Shown here piece by piece: positions 49,301 through 64,000 of a stretch of 64,000 bases of DNA; the first letter of the stretch is position 1, and each line of letters opens with the position of its first letter. Position numbers and translations under genes: made by a program. Below the pieces are notes generated by a model. It was not told the DNA's origin. It worked only from the letters and a program-made list of their open reading frames with translations, and did no database searches. Source of the DNA: Gorsachius magnificus (lineage: Eukaryota > Chordata > Aves > Pelecaniformes > Ardeidae); the NCBI GenBank assembly GCA_034008185.1, contig CM067084.1, positions 3,615,385 through 3,679,384 of the forward strand, given 5' to 3'.

Positions 49301-50917
49301 TTTTGCTGCAAGCCTTAGGGTACGTGGTACCACTCCCAGCAGGAGTGATGCAAGACTTCCATGATAACACACGGCTGCCCTTCTGATTCTGTTTCCTCGT
49401 ATTAAATAATGAGGAAACCTTAAAAATACGAAAGACGTAAACAAAAGCCGCTCAGCATTTGTTTTAACGCCGCAACTTAAACCCCTGAGACCTAGGATGC
49501 ACTTTTTTGGGTCATTTTGGCCAAGCCGCGGGATGATTTTTACAGCGGGTGTCGGTCTCCCTGACGCTCTTGAAGGCACACAGCGCGTGCTGTCCTTGGG
49601 AAGCTCTCGGGTGGAAAGATTTATCGTCCACGGCCACGCGGGAGGTTCCGCCTTATCCCAGGGTTGTGAAGTTCTGCACTGCAGTGCCACAAATGCAGGC
49701 AATTCGGTTAAAAATAACCTGCTGCAAACAAATAAGCAAATAAGACATCCAGGTGTATGCAAAGGGTTCCTGGCAGGCGGCTCTTCTGGGTACTGAAATG
49801 GCAAACGATGGGCAATCTTTAAGAGTAGCTACAAAATCAGGGGTTTTTTTATTGTAAATATATGTGTATATATATATTGCTCCCTTTTACTTTGCTTAAT
49901 GTATTTTTAGTTGGAAAGTTCGCTTCACGGACATGATGTTTTGAATCCTTTAATTTTCTCCTTCACCTCAGGGTGAAGTCCACAAGTCCGGCTGCTTTAC
50001 CCAGCGGGGATTAAGGAAACTGTGACCAGCTTTGGTGTTCCCAGCAGAAGAACACCCGCAGAGCCTGAGTGAGTATGTCCTCAGCAATTCTCAGCTTTTC
50101 CATAAGACATGAAAAAAAACCCCACAACAGGGACTTCACTTACCTTATTCTGCTTAAAAATTCCTGGAAAGTTTCCCACCAGTGATCTCCTAAAATCTGG
50201 GTTCTCGCTGCCTGGACCAGGCACTTGGAACTTGAGCGTACCCAGCACTCCAGACCGCAGCAATATAATAACCAGAGTCATTACATCATTATCACTCCAC
50301 GTTAATATTCCATTCCAGTATAGAGGAGACAGTAAAGCAAGTCAAAGCTTGCAGGAGGTCAAATGAAGAGCTGGGTGTGCTGCAGTAGGTAGAAACATTC
50401 ATGGGTGAGTCGCAATTTAGGGCTGACCGTGAAAAGAATCGAGTACCAGACTGTAAGCAAATATGTTAATTATTACTCTTAATGTTTATGTTAATTAATA
50501 CCATGCTGTGTTTGGTACGTCAGGGTACGTGCGCTCCATTTTCGATCGCCCTTGCGCGCCCTGGGTAGCCCACCTCACAGCAAACTCTCCTTTAACCAAG
50601 TCGTGTGGCAGCAATCATCGGGGCCGGCCGCAGCCTTGGAGGACGCACGGCCTCTGCCAATCCCTGCCACGTCTGGCACCGCGGGATAAAAATCTGAATT
50701 TGAATTGGGCAGTGGAGCACGGAAGCCGTCCCAGCCTGCTTCAACCCAAGGGGTGTCTCCCTCCGGCCCCTTCTTCCCCTTTCCTTCTCAGAGCGGGAGG
50801 TGGCCGTGCAGGAGAGCACAGCCACCCTGGCAGTGTGGAAGCTCCCCATTTTGGAATTTCAGTAGGACTTAAAAGTCAAGCACATGCTTTGCCCCCTCCC
50901 CGTTAGGCCCCTGCCGC
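46361..50917. other. Intergenic stretch, no gene seen
   Basis: No ORF resembles a known protein. A G-rich segment at about 47765-47935 and an AT microsatellite-like TATA run at about 49859-49877 are the only structured parts noticed. Confidence 0.6.
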
Positions 50918-51408
50918 TGTCACCGAAAATCGGGAATAAAACACCTTAATGCTTGGGCGTGTCAAAAAGCAGGCGTTACTTTATTTGGCGCCGGCTGCAC
51001 GGGGGATCTCTCCACCTAGCATGCCCACCGTATATTGGAACACCTTCCGCTTATATCAGTCTCACATATACATATGCATCACTTTTGTTGGAAAAACGAT
51101 ACATATACATTACATTTCCCAGAACCCAGATTATAATAGTTGCATAGTAATTGTGCCTGCAGCTCGAGTCCCTTAGAGGGTCTCCGGTGGTCCCTGGTGG
51201 TTCCTAAGAGAACTCTCCTTGAATTTTCCTTGAACTCTGGATTCCTTTCCCTTACATGGTCACGAGTTGGCTCATCGTCTTGTCTGTTGTAACGCTTGGC
51301 CTCCTTGTCCGGTTTCAACTGGTTTTAGCACTTTTTTTGCAAGATGTGGGTTTTGCGCAGCCAACATTTTGCTCAGTCCGAAGGTCGCCTTGGAACAATC
51401 TTGTAACA
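50918..51408 (-). repeat. Proviral LTR (491 bp)
   Basis: On the minus strand it begins TGTTAC directly after a polypurine tract (AAGGGGGGAAT) and ends GTGACA, giving short inverted termini. A TATA-like TATAAG at 51056 lies about 70 nt before AATAAA at 50985, the normal U3-R order. No partner LTR or target-site duplication was identified. Confidence 0.75.
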
Positions 51409-51787
51409 ATTCCCCCCTTCGAGACTCCCAAGATTTTATAATGCTCTTTTTACTTTCTTGAGCACAATATCTATCCTCAGGGAGGCGTGGGTTACACCTT
51501 TGTCCATTACCAGTCCATTTGACACATAATTCTGCCCAACCTGAGGGAATTACTCTCCAGGGGAATCCTGATCCTCCAGTCATTATTTGTGAACACACCC
51601 AGCAATCGGTCACATTCACTGTTTTTGTGAAGCTTATTTTCAAATCCCCGTATGTGTTCTGGTGTGTGACCCCCTCCATTATGGCTCCTCCTCCTGACAT
51701 AGCCCACCCCAAGGCACACAACATAAAAAATATTATCTCTTTCTCCTCAGTCTTATCTGTATATCTCCCATCAGATGTACTTTCCAC
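51409..51787 (-). pseudogene. Endogenous retrovirus env remnant
   Basis: The open frame starts with a hydrophobic leader-like stretch and includes a TVNVTDCWVC segment of the kind found in gamma-type surface proteins. It then passes into the polypurine tract and LTR, so the rest of surface and all of the transmembrane protein are deleted. Its start overlaps the integrase end in another frame, as in gammaretroviruses. Non-functional. Confidence 0.65.
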
Positions 51788-52043
51788 TGGGGTTCCTCCG
51801 GCTCTGGGGCTGGTTTATTTGGGTAAAATGTACCCATAAGGTTATCCCGTCAATCTTCACCACCGTATGTATAGTCAGTAGAACTTGGAAGGGTCCTTTC
51901 CACCTCTCCTTGAGAGGTTCATCACTCCACCTCCGGACATAGACCCAGTCTCCTGGATGACAGGGGTGCACTTGAACATCTAAGGACCCTGGAGAGGCCA
52001 AAACAATAAATGTGCAAAGATAAATGTGCAAGGATGAACACAC
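51771..52043 (-). pseudogene. Endogenous retrovirus pol remnant: integrase C-terminal domain
   Basis: The motif HPGDWVYVRRW and the following KGPFQVLL are hallmarks of the SH3-like DNA-binding end of gammaretroviral integrase. Only this last domain remains; the catalytic core and all upstream pol are absent. Confidence 0.75.
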
Positions 52044-52242
52044 CCTCCACAGAGAGGTAACATATCTCTTAAATTATGGTTTCCCCACTATGCGGCTTTT
52101 TCTGGGAATGACTGTGACTTGGTACGGTCTCCCATATCAGATTTCCTATGGGCTTACCTTATCCTTGGAGTTTGGTTGAATCCTCCAAGTTCGTGCTGTG
52201 TCCGGAGTAAAACTATTCGTCACTCCTTCCTCCTCACTGCTA

Positions 52243-52930
52243 TTATGTTTCAGAAGTGGTGGGTGTGGGAGAGGCAAGTTTGGTACTAAGGGGGGGTAAT
52301 CCCAAATCTTCAGGCTGATCTTCTATCTCTTCTTGTTTCTTTTTAGGGTTTACCGTTTTCAAACACCTCTGCCCAATACTACATGCCGAACAGCATCTCC
52401 TTATTTTTTCCTGCTCCTTCTTTTCACTTCTCTTTTCTTTTTCTAAAGATAAAACCAGGGGATCTTGTGGTGGAATATTAATACCACAATCTCGCTGCCA
52501 CTCTGGATGATTCCGCAAAGTGAAAAACATATCTGCCTACGTAACCTCATCGCATTTTCCTTCTCTCCCCAAGAACAACATTAACTGTAACACAGTTATA
52601 ATCCAAAGATCCATTAAAGGGCCATTTCTCACCATCTTCTCGTTTGTACAGAGGCCACCACTGCTTACAATATTTGATTAGTGTTTTCTTATTCACATTC
52701 CCACCTGGTTGTCCCCCTGTATCTTTCCAGTGTGCTAGGACACATCCTAGGGGGCTTTTCTTTACAATACCACCACTTCGCTGTCCCCCCATCCTTCCTT
52801 ATTGATTCTCTATCTTCGTTATTCTCCCACAGACTATCTTAATGACCTTGACTTGTCGCCCTTTATTTTCCCACTCTGACCACGTTCCGCAATTTTCACA
52901 GTGAATATCCCGTCCAAACGTTACCCATAC
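52243..52930 (-). pseudogene. Endogenous retrovirus gag remnant, copy nearer the LTR
   Basis: Fragments in different frames give a matrix-like domain (KSPLGCVLAHWKD, LIKYCKQWWP) and the region after it (NHPEWQRDCGIN, DPLVLSLEKEK). Met-Gly starts occur at 52928 and 52792 in different frames, with stops and frameshifts between them. Sequence then jumps to integrase, so the capsid-to-RT part is deleted. Confidence 0.7.
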
Positions 52931-53146
52931 TCACTTAACAGTCGTATCGTGTCTCAGTTACTCATTCATTCACCAGTCACACCAGACTGGCTCATTCATA
53001 CTTAATTATCAATTTTACAATGCCTGACGGGCATATCCAGATTCAATGTCAACAAGCCAGTATCCGAGTTCAGTATCAATAAATCGGTATTGCCAAAAGT
53101 ACAAAACTTATGCAGGTTACATAAATGTACCAATGCCAAAAGCACG

Positions 53147-53707
53147 TTATTGCAAAAGTACAAAGCTTAACCTGCACCCGTACCAACCTAACAACCAAAA
53201 TACACTACCCGCAAATATTTTTGTTACCTTTTCCAGGTCCTCCTTATATGTCCCCACCAACTCCTTCCAGGACCATAAATCCGTTACTGAAAACGGAACC
53301 TTAACGGTGACCGGCCCGTGATTCCCGACTGCTTGCCGGAGAGGGGCTTGGAGTGCCTCCCCCCTTTCCGCATCACCGTGTCCCATTCCCCTTCTAGTTC
53401 TCCCCACAGTGGGGGCTAAAATACCCTTCCTCCTCTGAACTTGACTCATCCTCCCGCCTTCTTCTAACCCTTTCTTGCCATGGCGACTCCGGTCTTCTTT
53501 GCTCTGGGGCCACCAATAATTCTACATCCTCCTCCTCTGACCTCCTGTACTTAAAGCGACGCTTCCCAATACTACACGCCGAACATCACCTCTTAGGCTT
53601 TCTCCCCTCATCCTTTTCTAAAGCTAAAACCATGGGGTCACTTGGCACTAAACAGCAATCCATTTCGCAACGTAAAGCACAAATCAACACAGGGTACTTT
53701 TCACAAG
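53147..53707 (-). pseudogene. Endogenous retrovirus gag remnant: post-matrix region and capsid start
   Basis: A segment resembling the DPLVLSLEK part of the other gag copy (DPMVLALEK) is followed, across stops, by PLRQAVGNHGPVTVKVPFS and DLWSWKE. The latter corresponds to the N-terminus of a gammaretroviral capsid. It breaks off soon after. Confidence 0.7.
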
Positions 53708-53980
53708 GAGTCACGTGGAGAGGGCAAGGGGGAATGGACACAAGTTGCTCTTGGGGAGATTCCGATTGGACACGAGAGGGAAATTTTTCACTACGAGAAC
53801 AGTCAACCATTGGAATAATCCCCCCAGGGGAGGGGTTGACTCCGCCACATCGGACACTTTCGAGACGCAGCTGGACAGGGTGCTGGGACATCTTGCCTAG
53901 GCTGGGCTCTTGCCTAGAAAGGCTGGATCAGATGATCCTTGAAGGTCCCTTCCAACCCAGGAGTCTATGATTCTATGATT
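53708..53980 (+). mobile_element. CR1 LINE 3' fragment inserted in gag
   Basis: From GGAGAGGGCAAGGGGGAATG through GGACACAAGTTGCTCTTGG to the tail, ending in the octamer repeat TCTATGATTCTATGATT, this is the 3' end of an avian CR1. It is plus strand, 5'-truncated, and splits the gag remnant. It must postdate the provirus and is much better preserved than the copy at 31 kb. Confidence 0.92.
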
Positions 53981-54235
53981 AATTCATGCCGTTTTCCTTC
54001 GCGATGGCGAAACAACATTAGTTGCAATTTGGTGTTATACTTCAGAGTTCCATTCTTTGGCCATTTCTCTTGATTTTCCAAAGCATACGCTGGGCACCAA
54101 TATTTGATTAACTGTTTCCTCGTAAGGAAGTCAACCCTCCCCCATCCTTCCAGTGGTTCAATAAGCATCCCAAAGGGGATTTCTTCAGAATTTCTCCCTC
54201 GGAGGATTGACCAGATCCTATATTACGACAGAATA
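53981..54235 (-). pseudogene. Endogenous retrovirus gag remnant: second matrix domain
   Basis: A frame with [30 protein letters not shown] and EKWPKNGTLKYN is homologous to, but clearly diverged from, the matrix fragment at 52.55-52.79 kb, so it comes from a separate copy. Upstream limits are uncertain. Confidence 0.65.
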
Positions 54236-54697
54236 ACCCTCGGGATCGATCGATCAACACAAAACACACAGACATACACCCCCCCCACCCGGCATGGCTG
54301 CCCCCCTCACCCGGGTTCTCCTCCTATATCCCCCATATATCCTGCGGGAGCCCTTCCCGTGGATACGCCCTTATCCACGCCTTACCGCGGCACAGGGGTC
54401 TCACCCCGAGCTCACCGGGCCAGGGGACCGGACGATTTCCCCCGAAAAATCTCCTCTCGAGCTCCGGTCCGGCCTCCTCCGCCTCGCCTCCCTCGTACCG
54501 GGGGCGGGGGGGTGGGGGGAAGGGGAGAACCGGAATCCACCACCGCGGGGGAGCGGAGCGGGCCGGGGCGGAGCGGCTGGCGGCGGCGGTCGCCTCACGG
54601 GAAGCGGAGACGGCCACGGCGAGGGGCGGGGCCCTGCCCTGCCCTGCCCCGGCCCCCGGCCCGGCCCCGCGCGGCGGGCAGCGCCGCCGCCGCCGCC

Positions 54698-63532
<8,835 letters not shown>

Positions 63533-64000
63533 TAAGGAAAACGCTTCAGTTCATGGAGTTACGCCGACTGTATTGTCTGACGTCTACATGAACAGTCTCA
63601 AGCAAGCTCCCTTAACTTGTGATCCGAATTTTTTTAAAGACCATGTACTTATTGTGGGTTTGGGGAAGAATTTACTGAGGTGTTAATACAAATTGATGGT
63701 GCAGGAGGGCTTTTGATTCTGCTAGCAGGGTATTGCACATATGGTTCATTTTAAATGACTGCACAACAAGTGGTAATCCCCTCACGGAACATTAGATTCG
63801 AGTTGAGTTCTGGACATGAGGCAAGATATCCTTAAGACTGAAGGCATGGCATCTTTGCTGTTGCTCTGATCTCTGCATGCAAGGTGCAGCCTTTTAGTTT
63901 TGTTTCCTTCTGTGGGAAATAAATTCAGTTTCTCTGCTGCTGGGGTGAGACGGCTGAATTGTAAAAGAATGATAATGGAGTTAAAAAGAGCTATTTCTGA

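Larger units (their letters stand above)
50918..54235 (-). mobile_element. Rearranged gammaretrovirus-like endogenous provirus
   Basis: This is an old minus-strand endogenous retrovirus. From 5' to 3' of its own strand: gag matrix remnant, CR1 insertion, later gag with the start of capsid, a second gag 5' region, the end of integrase, the start of env, a polypurine tract and an LTR. Most of capsid, all of protease, reverse transcriptase and RNase H, and most of env are missing, so it cannot make virus. Two gag 5' regions indicate two proviruses or an internal duplication. No 5' LTR was identified. It stops just short of the PPP2CB CpG island. Confidence 0.85.

Noticed and set aside
51272..51787. 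The env frame as an intact, possibly co-opted host gene
   Set aside because: It holds only the first part of the surface protein and reads straight into the polypurine tract and LTR, so the fusion machinery is absent. Remnant only.

Overview
This is vertebrate nuclear DNA, almost certainly from a bird. It has multi-exon genes with GT-AG introns, two CpG-island promoters, and CR1 retrotransposon tails of avian type, one ending in the typical 8-bp terminal repeat. Three genes can be assigned from protein sequence: WRN (minus strand, 5' part only), PURG (plus strand, complete) and PPP2CB (plus strand, first three coding exons). Their order and orientation match the mammalian 8p12-type block, with WRN and PURG head to head and PPP2CB downstream of PURG on the same strand.

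1-19.2 kb, WRN. Twelve coding exons were placed by matching translated minus-strand segments to the RecQ helicase/exonuclease and fixing each splice site. Every junction keeps phase (1609 coding nt, about 536 residues). They cover the N-terminus, the whole DEDDy 3'-5' exonuclease domain, the acidic linker and the start of the helicase domain, stopping just before Walker A. An extra 48-nt in-frame cassette with consensus splice sites lies inside the exonuclease domain.

19.15-21.05 kb. A shared CpG island separates the WRN and PURG starts. It holds an NRF-1 palindrome, a ZNF143-like site, tandem GC boxes and a (GCC)n tract, followed by a G-rich minisatellite in the presumed PURG 5' UTR intron.

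21.05-46.35 kb, PURG. A single exon encodes the three-PUR-repeat protein. A perfect splice donor lies inside the third repeat. A phase-compatible 32-codon exon about 23 kb downstream, followed by a polyadenylation-type 3' end, looks like the alternative C-terminus known as isoform B in mammals. The 23-kb intron holds a degraded CR1 and several antisense coding-like patches that I cannot identify.

46.4-54.25 kb. Gene-free DNA is followed by a broken gammaretrovirus-like endogenous provirus on the minus strand, with one clear 491-bp LTR, env and integrase remnants, and two separate gag 5' regions, one split by a CR1. It ends right at the PPP2CB CpG island. TEX15, which sits between PURG and PPP2CB in mammals, is not visible.

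54.3-64 kb, PPP2CB. Exon 1 lies in the CpG island and is followed by an 8.1-kb intron with a CR1, then exons 2 and 3. The remaining exons lie beyond the window.

The gene biology is housekeeping (DNA repair helicase, nucleic-acid-binding PUR protein, PP2A catalytic subunit). The accessory interest lies in the minisatellite, the provirus, the candidate WRN cassette exon and the unexplained antisense patches. No bacterial-type system, RNA gene or CRISPR array was seen.
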